From NCBI GenBank assembly GCA_009809945.1, contig WTPW01000011.1, positions 586,335 through 650,334 on the forward strand: a stretch of 64,000 nucleotides of DNA, read 5' to 3'. The position numbers and the translations under genes are program-made. The notes under the pieces were generated by a model. It made no database searches. It was not told the origin of the DNA and saw only the letters and a list, made by a program, of their open reading frames with translations. Shown in pieces: positions 11,529 through 24,023 of this stretch. How positions within the stretch are numbered: position 1 is the first letter of the stretch; each line of letters opens with the position of its first letter. The DNA comes from Gigaspora margarita. Lineage: Eukaryota > Glomeromycota > Glomeromycetes > Diversisporales > Gigasporaceae.

Positions 11529-14500
11529 TTCAGTAATAATAACAATTTTCAATTACCAACTTCTATTGATGACTTCTTTTACTCTACACCTCCTACTACT
11601 CCATTACCTAGTGATAGCTCACTAACTACAAATACCAATTCTCTATCTATACCAGTATATTCTTCTAAGTTCTATACAGAATCAGAAATAATAAAAGAAT
11701 CAGTAATTACTAATAACTATGCAGCAAACAATAACTACCCAATAACTACTAACAACTATATATCAAACAACAATTATACTTTACAATTTAATATTGCTAC
11801 CCACAATGTTCAGGGTTACAATACAATTACCAAGNGGCAACTTTGGNAAGAATACTGTTTANAGCATAACCTACACATTATTGGTATTACAGAGACCAAA
11901 ATTTCATCTAACAAATCTAACAAATTCCTTAACACAAATCACTTTACTTATTACTGGTCTAGCTTAGACAACTCTGCAGAAGGCACTGCAATTATGCTAC
12001 ACAACTCTATCAAATCTCATGTTTATAAAATACTAAGCCACCCTGGAGGTGCTATTGCTATTGATTTTTATTTTAAACCTAACTTTAAATTTAGAATTAT
12101 TTTTATATACCTCTTATCTACAAATCAAATCTATAGAAAGAATACTCAACAGGCTACAATTCAATGGATTCAGCAAGCTTTATCATCCAATATTCATCCC
12201 ATTATCCTAGGAGACTTTAATGCATCATCTACTTTCTCAACATCTAATATAGCCAAAACTCAAATCTTATCTTTCCTTCACAACAATAATATGTATGATC
12301 TTGCTGACCACACAAATAACTTAGAACACACTTGGACAAGTAGCTGATACTCTAGTAGAATTGACTATATTTGGGCTTATGATTGAATAATTCCTTTTCT
12401 AACAAAATTCTCAACTCATAGTTCAATTACATCTACTAATAGATCATTTAATCTTGCTTTCTCAATGGGTCTTTCCTTTTGCTCTATCTAACAAACTTCA
12501 TCACAAAACTAGAAGCAAACGCAGAGTCTTCAACTACAAAGCAATGACCAAAGAAACTTGGAAAGAATTTTTAAATCAAATCAATCACAACCTTAGTACC
12601 TATAATATACTCTCTATTTCCAATACTGATAGCTCTTTAGAAAAGTTATGGCATCAAATTCAAACTAGTATTATCCAGGCAGCAGTTTAGATCATTCCTA
12701 ACAAAAAATTCATAGTCCGCAACTTTTATCACACATTCACACCCAAGGCAACAGAGCTGCATAATAATCTTAAAACAATTGGCAGTATTATATATCAAAC
12801 TAAAAACCTTATACATAATAACCTGCCTATCCCATCTGATCTTAATAACACAATTCAATATATTAACCAAAAACACAATCTTCAAATTAATCTTCCACCC
12901 TCTAATGAACAATACTTAGCACAATGGATCTTAGATACAAAACAGATCTAGAAAACTTTATATAATGCTCACAAACTTGAAAATGCAAAATTTCTAAAAG
13001 AATACATCAATACTGCTATTTCTAACAGATGTGATAGACTTCTTACCAATCCTACCAAAATGATCAATAGCATTCTTAACCGTCATACAGATCCTGTTTA
13101 TTTTGATAATATCAAAACAACCAATGATCTAATTACAGATCCTACACAAATTAAGAGCCATATACAACAACACTTTCAACAATGGACTTCATACCAGCCT
13201 TATAACCAAGAAATTTTCAATCAGCAATGGCATAATGACTACTTACCACTACAATCTGTAAACTCTCAATGGTACTCTACTGCACTTGATCCTATAACAT
13301 TAGAAGAAATAACATGTATCATTAATCAACTACCTAACAATAAGGCATGTGAACCATCTGGAATTAGCTATGAAATGCTAAAACATATTGGTCCTAATAC
13401 ATTATTAGCTATTACTACTCTTTTTAAAAATGCTTATCTACTAGACATATCCCCAAACAATGAAAAGATGGTCACATTTTTCCAATTTCTAAAAAACAAA
13501 CATTTGATGGTAATCTACACAATACTCAACCTATTAGCCTCATTGAACACATTAAAAAAGTCTATACTAAAATCCTTACCAATCGCCTCAATAGCATATT
13601 TACAAAACACAAAATTTTAAATCCTCATAACTATATTGCTCTACCTGGCAATAGTACTAACATTCCTATTCATATACTTAATAACTTTATTGAGGATGCT
13701 ACATGCAACAAACGGGAAATATGNATACTATTACAGNATATGAGCAAAGCTTATGATTCTGTAAACTTANATCTTTTTACTAAAGCACTCTATAGAATCC
13801 AAATGCCATCTCAGCTTATTCAAATTCTTACTGATCTTCTCACTAATCGCTCTAACCAAGTCATAACAAACTTTGGACTAACACCACCTTATTCTGTACA
13901 AGATGGAATAGATCAAGGAGAAACAATTACCCCACTCTTTTGGCGCATTTATTGTGATCCTCTTATTTACAAAATATCTACATCCTATTCAGGATATACA
14001 ACCTCAACTACCTGGACATCTCATATACTACAANCTAACTCACATAANATGCAAATCTCAGCATCAGTTTTAGCATANATGGATGATACCCTATGGCTTG
14101 CCCAATCCTTTTAACAATTGCAACAAATTTTACAAACAGCTGAATCCTTTTACACAATGGCACAAATACAAGTTAATCCACAAAAATCTATACTCACATC
14201 TAATACTAAACATGTACTACAATTACCCTTTACGAATTCTACTATTTCTACTCAGCCACCAAATGTGCCTTTTAAATTTCTAGGATGCTAGTTCAAGCAA
14301 ATCTTAAGTATAACATACAATCTAAATTAATCCTTCAAGAAATTTTTGACTTGGCCAATATATTGCAAACTAAACAAATTACTGACAAACAAGCTACTTA
14401 TATTATTAATACCATATTATTACCTATCTTAGAATACCACATTCACAATATAGTCCTTTCACAAACTACATGCAACAAAATCTTGTCCAAATACTTAACA

Positions 14501-15962
14501 AATGCAAAACACAAAGCCAAACTTCCTAGAACAACACCCAGTAGCACTATGCTTAACCATAATATATATAGTATCAAAAATATCTGGGATATTCAACTTC
14601 AGCATCACATCTCTAATTTTCTTACTAGACTTAATAACCAAGATCTTCTTGGTACAAGCACACATATTAGACTACAACAACTATAAAACAACCTTTGGTC
14701 TACTATTAATATTCTTGCACACCCTAATCCAATAATTGATGGACCTAACAAACATACTACAACTTTTAAAATCATACAACTATTAAGACATCTAAATCTC
14801 ACAATTACTATCAATCCCAATCTTTTATTACTACATACTATTAACCACCCTTACAAACTATTAGAAGATATTCTTAATACACATTCACTTTATTCAATAT
14901 TCAAACAACAATTACGGAAAAAAGAATTTTGTATATAGAACAACTAACTTCAGCTAACAATTCTATACTTCTAGCTTGGCAACATATCTCACCAAGAGTA
15001 AATTATTTACCAACTGGCAAACAGCCAAAATGGTTTTCTGTATTAGAAAATACTATTTGGCTAATTACACCACTTAAACTATATAGTCAAATTTACAATT
15101 ACCTTTAGTCAACTCTCTAGCTTTCAATACTGGCTATTATACTACTAAATCTAATACTTGGCTAATTACATATCTTAATAACAATATTATTATTGGTAAA
15201 GCCCACAGGTTTAACTCAGATTCTAATAGTATTTCAATTACACACTGGCTACCAAACTTTGACTACCAGCATATGGAACTATACCCTGCACCAGATATTA
15301 CCTGTACACCTTGCTTGGGATACAACTTTAACTCCTTTCGCATTCAAAATCATTGCACCTTTAATATTTCTGCTACTCTATCTACCAAATTTCTAGGAAG
15401 AAAAAACTATACTTTATCTTCTAACAAACTAAGCCTTCATGCAAATTACCTTGATCTTTTATACTCAATTGCTCTTCGTAATCCAAGCTATATTCCACCA
15501 CCACCAACTATTCCAATATATAGTAATCCAATTTATGAAATATTTACTACCAACCAAGCCTCTAAGCTACTTTACCAACTTGCCTTAACTAACTCTACTC
15601 AATCTGAATTCATATTCTATACTGATGGATTAGTTAAAAATATTTCTACAGAGCAATGCACATGGGCATTGGATGGATGCAAATTGCTAATAATCAAACA
15701 ATCCAAAATTTTACAGCCCAAATTCAATTTTGACCATCATCATACAAAACTGAGCTAGTGTCAATACTCTCTGCTATTAGCACATACCCATGGCATAGTA
15801 CTATCCACATCTATACAGACTCACAATCAATTATTTCTAAATATTTTAAACTTATATCTAAACTACTATCTGCTCAAAAAATCTTTTCTTATAACTACTG
15901 GCCAATTTGGCATATACTTCTTAATTTTATCAAATCTTATTCATATCAACTACATTTACACA
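11529..15962 (+). pseudogene. LINE ORF2: endonuclease, reverse transcriptase, RNase H; decayed and 3'-truncated
   Basis: ORF2 of a LINE nicks target DNA and reverse-transcribes the element RNA at the nick. In order: an apurinic-type endonuclease with THNVQGYN (about 11800), GITETK (about 11881) and ILGDFNA (about 12205), then RIDYIW after a stop; a reverse transcriptase with LPNNKACEPSGISYEML (about 13330-13380), MSKAYDSVN (13740), DQGETITPLFW (about 13912) and MDDTLW (14079-14096, the paired catalytic aspartates intact; the residue before is ambiguous because of an N); and an RNase H with FYTDG (about 15615) and IYTDSQSI (about 15810). The frame changes at least four times and has internal stops, so it is dead. 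It stops abruptly at 15962, mid-RNase H, where the second LTR repeat begins. No 3' UTR or poly(A) is present. Confidence 0.85.
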
Positions 15963-18747
15963 AAGAGTTCGAATTTAATAAAGTTAAAAGTTCTAACCTT
16001 TGAAATAAGAGTAGAAGTGTTAGGAAGTTTTCCTTGTTATTGAACCCATTTTGTTATGTATTAGCAAATTTTATATATAAATATATATCAATTACTAACT
16101 GGTAAGATATATTTCAATGATCAATACTCCTGCCGATTATTATCAATAGTGATAGTAATTGATATATATCTGGTTAATCGATATATATCTACTAGATATA
16201 TATTGATTAACTAGATATATATCGATAATCAACACCTCTACTGATTATTATCAATAGTAATAGTAATTGATATATATCTAATATGATATCAATTAATAAT
16301 TATTATATTCACATAATTATGCTTTTTGCAAATTTTTAAATGTTTTACATGTTTTCGCAAGGTTTCGCAATTTATTATAAAATTTTATTTTTTTTATTTA
16401 TTATTATATATTATATTTTAAATTAATATACATTTTTAATCAATATTTGCAAGTTTTTGCAATTTAATATAAAATTATTTATTTATTATTATTATATATT
16501 ATATTATATTACATATTTTTATTATATATTATTATAAAAAAGATGAAAAACTAAAAAAACAAAAAAATAGTAATAATTTTCAACTACATTCGCATTTCGT
16601 TGCATCTACTATTATATTTGCTCATATTCACTACTTCTTGCAAAGTGCCAAAGAAGTTAGAGTTGGTGTTCTTGTAAAATACCAGAAAAGTCAAATCGTT
16701 TTCTTGCAAAGTTTTGAAGAAAGTCAGAAATAAATAAAATAAAATTAAAAAATAAGTATAAAAAAAAGAAAAACAAACAAATAACAAAAATGTAAGCAAA
16801 CTAAATAAAAAAAACAAAGCTCCAAATCTCTATTTTCCTAAAGTAAAAGTTCATTTCTTATAATTTAGAAATTGTTGAAGGTTTTCACAATGTACCAGAA
16901 TAATAAAAAATAAAAATTAAAGAAATAAGTAAAAAGAAAACAAACAAAAAAATGGAATGAAGTAAACTAAATAAAAAAAATAAAACCCCAAATCTCCATT
17001 TCTTTGATATAGAGTTTGTGATAGAAATTGCTAAAATCAAGTTGTATATATTCTTGCAAAGTGGCAGAAAAGTCTGGGTTTGCTTGCAAAGTGTCAAAAA
17101 ACCTATGTTATTTTCCTCACAAATTGGCAGAATATTAAAAAAAAATAAAAAAAAATAAAAACAAAAACTAAAAAAACATCAAATGAAAAAATAAATGAAG
17201 CACTAACTAAACCTTTATTTCTTTAAAGAGGCATTCTTGGAAATTTACAAATTGCTAGAGAAAGCAATTGTGTGTTTTTGCAAAGTTTCGAAAGGCTAAG
17301 TTGGCTTGCACATAGTTTCAAAAGGTCGTTAGATTTCCAAAAGTTAGGGTTAGTATTTGTTGTAAAAATAAAATAAAAAAATTAAATAATAATAAAGAAA
17401 AAAAATGAAAAACAAAATGAAACTAAATGAAACTAAACAAAATGAAACGAACTAAAAAAAATCAAAATGAAAACAAAAATGAAAAAACAATGTAAAATTG
17501 ATAGAAGATCTAAATTATAAGCAAAAAAAAATAAACAAAGATCTAATCTGATNTTGTACTATGATCATCNAAACATTTCGAANCATTTNNAAAATATTAG
17601 TCAAACNNGTTNNTGGTATGATCTAGGGTACAGATCTACTAATCTAGCTTGATTTTCNATTTTTAAAATATTTCAAAACAATTCAAAATATTAAAAAAAA
17701 AAAAGAAAAAAAAAGAAGAGAGAAAAAAAGAGAGAGAGGAAAAAAAAGAGAGAGGAAAAAAAAAGAAAGAGGAGAGAAAAAAGGAAGAGAGGAGTAAAAA
17801 TAGTGCAAAACACTTTTTTTATTTTTTTTAATGCCAATTATTTTGTTTTGTCTTTGTCTTTTTTTTTAGGCTACTTTTTTTAGAATTTTACTTTTTTTTA
17901 TTTTTTATTTTTTTTTTACCCAGTGACAGGTCAAAACACTATGTAATCATTAAAAATCTGTTAATCGTTATATATAGTTTCAAATAATTCTAATTTTAAT
18001 CGATTTATAGATATATAACGATTTAATATAAAAAAAATATATATCAATTTAGATATATATTGATTTTTATCCAATTAATCAATATATAATGATATTTTAT
18101 AATCGATATAAAATGATTAAGTGTTATATATCAATCAAAATCTATATATAAAATTTCCTGATGTGATAAAAATTGCTTATAGAACCTACTTTGTACCCAT
18201 AAAATATTTGTTATTCTAAGTTAAAGCCGTATTGTTAGTTGTGACAACCTGAGTTTTGAACTCCCTTTATTTTGTAACCCAGTTAAGAAAGAAGGTTGAA
18301 TTAATCACCTTTATATACACTATCAATCAATTAAACCCTTTGATTACCTAATTTATCAAACAATTAGTTGCCCTATTGTTCAATTAATCACCGGCATCAA
18401 CCAATTTCACTCTTGATCATATGTTGATCATTAATAATATTAATGATCATATTTAACCCTTTCACCCAAAGTACCCTAAAATAAAAGCAGATTTATATAA
18501 GTAGAGTAGACTTAGGACCACCAACCAAAAACATATACAAGAAATATTAGAAATACTTATTTTTGTTTATTCACACTAGAGCAAGAACCTAAAAGAGCCT
18601 CGAGACCTAGACCAAATCAACTACGCCTCTTTTTGCTTGCCAATTCGAGGATCAAGAGTTTTGGCATTCTGCTAGAAACTGATTTAGATAGATAGTGGTG
18701 TTGTTAGTATATTCTATTTGATTAGCTGATTGCTAACACCCCTTACA
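15963..18747 (+). mobile_element. LTR repeat, copy 2, split by an insertion
   Basis: 15963-16057 matches 679-773, and about 18166-18747 matches about 775-1357, so this is the same repeat with roughly 2.1 kb inserted. The LTR proper would start TGTTAGGAAG at 16018 and end CCTTACA at 18747; without the insert its length is close to copy 1. Polyadenylation-type and promoter elements were not identified. It abuts the truncated LINE RNase H at its left edge; the LINE does not resume on the right, so this is not a simple insertion into the LINE. Confidence 0.8.
16058..18165. mobile_element. 2.1-kb AT-rich element inserted in LTR copy 2
   Basis: Defined by the break in the LTR match. Its two ends share AAATTTTATATATA in inverted orientation and carry many ATATATATCGAT/ATTGATATATAT words, suggesting a DNA element with loose terminal inverted repeats. 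The interior repeats a motif of the type TTGCAAAGTGCCAAAAAAG (about 16630-17340) between A-rich tracts, followed by a purine-rich GAGA tract (17696-17800). A second copy in inverted orientation lies at about 55140-56900. I see no transposase. Clusters of N calls mark 17554-17658. Confidence 0.7.
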
Positions 18748-18789
18748 ACATACATTAATAATACCTAACAAAATTATTTTTGTGATGAT

Positions 18790-18975
18790 GAATGATGTTT
18801 CATGGTTTCGTCATGACGATACTTTGACAATTGATGAAACCCTGACTATTGACGAAACCTATAATGAATTGATAAAACCTATGACAAATTGATGAAACCC
18901 TTGATGAAACCTATGATGAATTGATGAAACTCTTGATGAAACCTCTAACGATTGATGAAACATTGGCAACTGATT
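18790..18975 (+). repeat. GATGAAACC tandem motif, left arm
   Basis: About a dozen imperfect units of TTGATGAAACCTATGA. The inverted form, AGGTTTCGTCAT, recurs at 20850-20945, so the two stretches are arms of one inverted repeat separated by about 1.9 kb that contains a MITE and a TA-flanked element. The same GACGAAAC word also builds the palindrome at 26314-26425. Confidence 0.75.
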
Positions 18976-19305
18976 CAGCCAGTAATTAAACAACAAGCTT
19001 CTATATAATGATCTTACACTAAACCTTAAATTGTTTCAAAGTATGTTATTTCATCATAAGGTTCCATTCTGGATCAGCCTGACATAGATTCTGAACATGT
19101 GTAAAGAAGGAAGAGAAGCAAAAATACTTGAAAACCAATGTTTAATGACCTTGGTGCACTAATTGAAAATGACGGAAATGAAATTTTACATATAATGAGC
19201 ACCAATCTATTGTTGTAGTCTCCAACACTAACACCCTAACCCTAAACTTCTATCTTTACATGCTTTGTTTATTTACAAAATTTAATTTCCTGTTTTGGGG
19301 GTCAT

Positions 19306-19593
19306 CTAAAGGACATTTTCATATAAATCAACCAACTGGAGTCACAAAATTTTGTTTACATGGATCATCCCGAAGAAGTCAAAAACAATAAATGCAAGAA
19401 CATAAAAATGGTAGTCTAAACCTCTATCTTGGGTCATAAATAAAAAATATTGGGAAGGCAATTTACCTATATATTTTGTCCTAACCTTAACCCCGACCTT
19501 AATGCTAAACAGGCTCTGACACGAATTTTAACTACAATTTCAAAAAATCACGTGGGTACATGGTTTTAGCCATCCCCCTTTTTGATTTGTTAT
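19306..19593. mobile_element. MITE, GGGGG-TCATCTAAAG family, copy A
   Basis: Left end GGGGGTCATCTAAAGGACAT and right end CGTGGGTACATGGTTTTAGC plus CATCCCCC form terminal inverted repeats. The body matches 28341-28638 in opposite orientation, including CAACCAACTGGAGT, the GAAGAAGTCAAAAACAA stretch and a CCTAACC-rich piece. About 290 bases, no coding. Confidence 0.8.
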
Positions 19594-19823
19594 TCACAAA
19601 TAAGTAAAATCACAATGGATAATGATAATGTAATGGATATCTTAATATGTATATATTGTTATGCAACCTATTGTGATTCTCTATCGCTGTTATTAATTGT
19701 GCGTTATCACCTGTTCTGTTACTGTAAAACATCTTTTTTTTTTTTTTAGCTCTTATCATTATCGTTATTAAAACACTTCTTAATCTTAATTTTTATAAAC
19801 GCGGTAATTAACTCTATCTTGTA

Positions 19824-20839
19824 CAGTATAAACGCAAAATAACGCTCCCCTGCGCGTTAATTGATTGGCCTGCGCGTTATTTTGAGTACGCCATGTGCGT
19901 TATTTCGAAATAAGAACTGATTTTCAGAGCCAAATATTTTAAAATAACGTGCATGCACTTTGTATAATGAGACCTAAAAAAAAAAAGACCTGTCACACAG
20001 CAACTTATCAGTAGTCCCTATAAAGTTACTGTATGACGGTATTAGATATTTCATTTCACGCTACAATAAACCTTAAAAATCATCATTAGGAACATAATTT
20101 CTCGTTAAAATAATAATCATTTCTTATAAATTTTACTGCATTTATTATAAATAAAAATGCTTATATAGATTTTGCCTACTTTTAACCTATTATTTGAATC
20201 TTATAATTATTAAATTTATCAATTCAGAGTTGCTTTAATTTTATCAATTTGTTTTTATAATATTATTATATAAATATATATTTAAAAATTATAATGGTAA
20301 CAAAGTGATCAAATCTTATAAGCATAAAAATTTATAAGTAATCGGGTGCATAAACAGTATAAATGTACTGAAATTTATAAGTAATCAGGTGCATACATGC
20401 AGACATTTATAAGCAAATAGGTTATATGCATACAAAAATTCATAAGCGACTCATAAGAATTCATAATCGGGCTTATAATATCTGATCAAATAGTCACTTT
20501 AATTCTTAATAATCATCCAATCTCACATAAATGATTGGCTCGAATTTTATACTCATATTAATACGTAATCGCTCATTACCAAAATCAAAAACTTATCGAA
20601 GCGGCAAAATAACCATTCGATAAATTTTTTACTATATAGATAAGAACAGCTGTAAATACTAAGTTTTTATAGCCCAGGTCAATGATGCAGTTGAATTTTC
20701 GCACGAATCAATTACCAGTTATATCAAGTGCGCATTAATTCGGGACGCGCATGGGCGCTAATTCGAGACACTATATGCTATTTTTGGGGTGCCCGGATTT
20801 CAAAATAACGCCCATGCCCGTTATTTCGCGCTTATACGG
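19824..20839. mobile_element. TA-flanked element with CAGTATAAACGC ends
   Basis: CAGTATAAACGCAAAATAACG (left, from 19824) and CGTTATTTCGCGCTTATACGG (right, to 20839) are inverted copies, each bordered by TA (19822-19823, 20840-20841). That is the form of a Tc1/mariner/pogo-type non-autonomous element. The subterminal parts repeat AATAACGC several times, and a tandem ATTTATAAGTAATCGGGTGC motif runs from about 20325 to 20480. No transposase frame. Confidence 0.65.
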
Positions 20840-20849
20840 TATGAATATA

Positions 20850-20945
20850 ACTCATCAGGTTTCGTCATAGGTGTCGTCAATTCGTCATAGGTTTCGTCAT
20901 AGGTTTCGTCATTCGTCAATGACAAATATTTCGGCATCATTGACG
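20850..20945 (-). repeat. GACGAAACC tandem motif, right arm
   Basis: Inverted counterpart of 18790-18975, with about five units of GGTTTCGTCATA. It retains more CG dinucleotides than the left arm, where many read TG/CA instead, consistent with C-to-T decay of the left arm. Confidence 0.7.
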
Positions 20946-21009
20946 TACGTACATAGTTTTCGATTATAGATTGGTTTAGGATGAAAAAAGATTTTAACAC
21001 AGGCTGCAC

Positions 21010-21590
21010 AGCCTACACATGAGCTATAGTTTTTCTTTTGTCTGAATCCATATAACAGATAATAAGACGGAATTAACCAAATCATATTGGTCGGCCCACA
21101 CCTCGTAATTAATTGACAGAATTTATAATATATACAGTAGGTGGTTTCATAATAAAAATAAATGGGTATGTAAAATATTTCAAAGATCCTATTCTATTTT
21201 TAAATTTCCGATATAGTGAATTAAATATGCACACACGTTAATAAAATTAATTTTTTTTGATAAATTTTTACCGGTAAATGATTATGAATACGTGGATTCA
21301 TGTATCTCATGTTTTGAGTAAATACGTCACTTAGTTTATCTGAAATCGGACGCCTAATCATAATTATGAAACTCCCTAGTATATATAATTTTAGTTGTGG
21401 TATTGATTAGAGCAATTAGTATTTATCGTATTTTTATGTGTATATATAACTTAAGATTTATTCTGATCAAAGTATACGATTATAATGCTTACATAATATT
21501 ACAATTGTTTTATAAATAATAATGGTATAAATAATACAATTGATTTTTCACATTAATTTTCTACTTTATATTATTGTGTTATCTTTATAA
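21010..21590. other. Downstream flank of the kinase gene, nothing recognised
   Basis: AT-rich sequence between the GACGAAAC arm and the kinase-LRR 3' end. No gene or element ends seen. Confidence 0.5.
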
Positions 21591-21596
21591 TTTATT
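21591..21596 (-). terminator. Possible polyadenylation signal of the kinase gene
   Basis: On the minus strand the sequence reads AATAAA, 20 bases past the stop codon of the kinase-LRR gene. In DNA this AT-rich the match can be chance, and the distance is short for a 3' UTR. Confidence 0.35.
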
Positions 21597-21615
21597 GTAT
21601 GGATTTAATTTAAAG

Positions 21616-22575
21616 TTAATCATTCAAACTAAGATCCAAAAACTTTAGTGTAGTTTTCCTGCAAAGTGCAAACACTTCTGATCCAATATCATTACCTCTA
21701 AGATTCAAGGAAATCAGCGTGGTATTCTTGTTAAGTGCATCGGCTAATGCTTTTCCTTCTTCTGATCCAAGATTATTATTTTCAAGATTTAACGAAGTTA
21801 GTGTATTGTTTTTGCAAAGTGCATTTGCGAATGTTTTTCCTCCTGATCCAAGAAAATTTCCATAAAGATTTAAATCTTCCAGTGTAGTGTTCTTGCAAAG
21901 TGCATTTGCTAATGCTTTTCCTCCTTCTGATCCAAGATTATTAAAACTAAGATTCAATTCTTTCAACGTGGTGTTCTTGCAAAGTGCATCCGCTAATTCT
22001 TTTCCTCCTTCCGATTCAAGTCTGTTATATTGAATACCCACAGAAATCAGCGCAGTGTTCTTGCCAAATGCATCCGCCAATGCTTTTCCTCCTTCTAATC
22101 CAAGATCATTAAAACTAATATTTAAATTTTTTAATGTAGTGTTTTTGCAAAGTGCAACTGCTAATGCTTTTCCTCCTTCTGTTCCAAGTTTATTATACGG
22201 AAGATCCAAAGAAGTCAACGTAGTGTTCTCACAGAGTGCAGCTGCTAATGCTTTTCCTCCTTCTGATCCGAGATTATTATTTTCAAGATTCAATGAAGTC
22301 AGCGTGATGTTTTTAAAAAGTGTATTCGCTAACGCTATTCCTCCTTCTGATTCAAATTTATTAGTAGTAAGATTTAAAGAAGTGAGTGAAAAGTTCTTGC
22401 AAAGTGCATCTGCCAATGCTTTTCCTCCTTCTGATCCGAGGTTATTAAAACTAAGGTCCAATTCTTTCAGCGTGGTATTCTTACAAAGTACAACCGCCAA
22501 TTTTTTTCCTCCTTCTACTCCAAGCTTATTATCACGAAGATTTAAAGAAGTCAATATGGTGTCTTCGTCAAGTGC
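21616..22575 (-). repeat. 84-base tandem repeats encoding the LRRs
   Basis: About eleven full units plus a partial one of 84 bases, each encoding a 28-residue repeat with the pattern NTTLTSLNL, N-LGSEGGKALADALCK. One unit (near 21835) is 27 residues and the penultimate one is shortened. Several units are close at the DNA level, so the array may still change copy number by unequal exchange. Confidence 0.85.
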
Positions 22576-23975
22576 CTTTATTAACTCATCTAAATTTTTC
22601 AATCTACATTTACCATAAAAAAGATTCCAAGTTGAAGCATCTTTTTTATCTTCTTCATTATGCTGGCTGTGTTCGAGAATTGCTTTATAATGCTCCAATG
22701 CTTTGAGAAATTTGCATTGTTCAAAACATTCATACGCTTCCTTCCGCAAATTCTCAAGAATAATACTATATTGCGCATCAGATAAATAAGGTACATTCGA
22801 TGCCGTAATGTCTATTGAATTAGTACGTGAATTGGCAAAACTTGAATAGTTTTCATTATCTTCAATTGTGAAAAGTTGATTTAATTCTTTTAAAGTATCG
22901 AGAACTGATCTCGCCTCTGGGCGTTCAGCAGGATCGTCATCCCAACATTGCTTGTAAAGTTCAATATATTGAGGTGGTGTACCTTTAACAGGTTTTTCTC
23001 TTGTCCCGCTTGAAATAAAACCAATTAACATAAAATTATTGTATGATTCGAATGGTGGTTTACCACTTGAAATTTCCCAGAGGATTATTCCAAAACTATA
23101 GATGTCAGATTTATTATTACGTTTATATTTATTGTCGAAACAGCATCGTGGATCAATATAAGCCAGCATCCCATGAGTAGCTGAGCTTGAAGTATCTATT
23201 GATGTCCCATCTTTTGATAATCCAAAATCTGCAATCTTTGGTTTTCCTTGATGGATTAATATATTCTTTGAATGCTAAATTATCAGAATATTAATTAATA
23301 AAAATTTCATAAATAATAAAAATTCATGAAATATACAATACATACGAGGTCTTGATGAATAATATTATTATCATGTAAGAATAAAATTCCATGTGCAATT
23401 TCTATAGCGATGCTAAGTTTATCTGTCCATAGCATATGGTTAAATTTTTTTTTTAGGTATTCTCGTAAAGTTCCTTCGTCTGCATATTGTAAAACCATAT
23501 TATATTGCTTATAACTATCTATTTGTTTGCATTAGATAAATATAATTAATTATTATTTAATATACATTCAGAAATTATAAGAATGTATCGTATACCCTTC
23601 GTGATTCCATGAAATGCAATAAAGTTAGGGTGACTACAAACTCTTCGTAATAGTTTAAGCTTAATTGTATGAATTATAAAAATCAAATAAATAACTAATT
23701 CATTATGTCAGGAAGTAACTAAGTCTTAAAAAAATAAATAATACCTCATGAATAAAACTTTTAATGGATTTTTCATCTATACTTGTATCGACTCTATCGA
23801 CTCTAAGACTTTTAAGAGCAACAGTTAATTCACTTCCTTTCCACTCATATTTAATAACCTTTCCAAAACCTCCTTGACCAATTACTACTGGATTTGTAAA
23901 TTTATCAAATTCGAGATAAGTAATATGTCCTTCAGTGATAGCCTTTTCAAGCCATTCTCCTGGTATGTTTGTCAT
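21616..23975 (-). CDS. TKL-type protein kinase with C-terminal leucine-rich repeats
   Basis: Predicted cytoplasmic signalling kinase, four exons on the minus strand: 23745-23975, 23596-23659, 23346-23518 and 21616-23274, joined at GT..AG borders that keep the frame (phases 0, 1, 0), giving 708 residues. Exon borders were chosen because the kinase motifs then run on without a gap. Seen: glycine loop GQGGFGKV (33-40), catalytic lysine in VALKSL (K55), helix-C glutamate in FIHELKLL (E77), catalytic loop HQDLHSKN (D155, N160), DFG at 172-174, AYIDPRC and SDIYSFGIILWEISSGKPPF. The usual HRD arginine is Gln. Residues about 320-385 look like a TPR-like helical linker. Residues 392-708 hold about twelve 28-residue repeats of the ribonuclease-inhibitor LRR type. 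No signal peptide or membrane segment. Kinases of this style are numerous in Glomeromycotina; substrate is unknown. It is the only intact-looking gene in the window. Confidence 0.88.
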
Positions 23976-24013
23976 AATTTGACTAACGATCTAATTGGAT
24001 TTGTACTCATGTG

Positions 24014-24023
24014 CTTTTATATA
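24014..24023 (-). promoter_or_regulatory. TATA-box candidate for the kinase gene
   Basis: The minus strand reads TATATAAAAG 39-48 bases before the start codon at 23975. The position suits a short 5' UTR. AT-rich background lowers the weight of the match. Confidence 0.45.

Noticed and set aside
22055-22618. 187-codon plus-strand frame antisense to the kinase-LRR gene
   Set aside because: It is the mirror of the 84-base LRR repeats; its repeats (SANAFPPSDPRLL) are the complement of the LRR codons.
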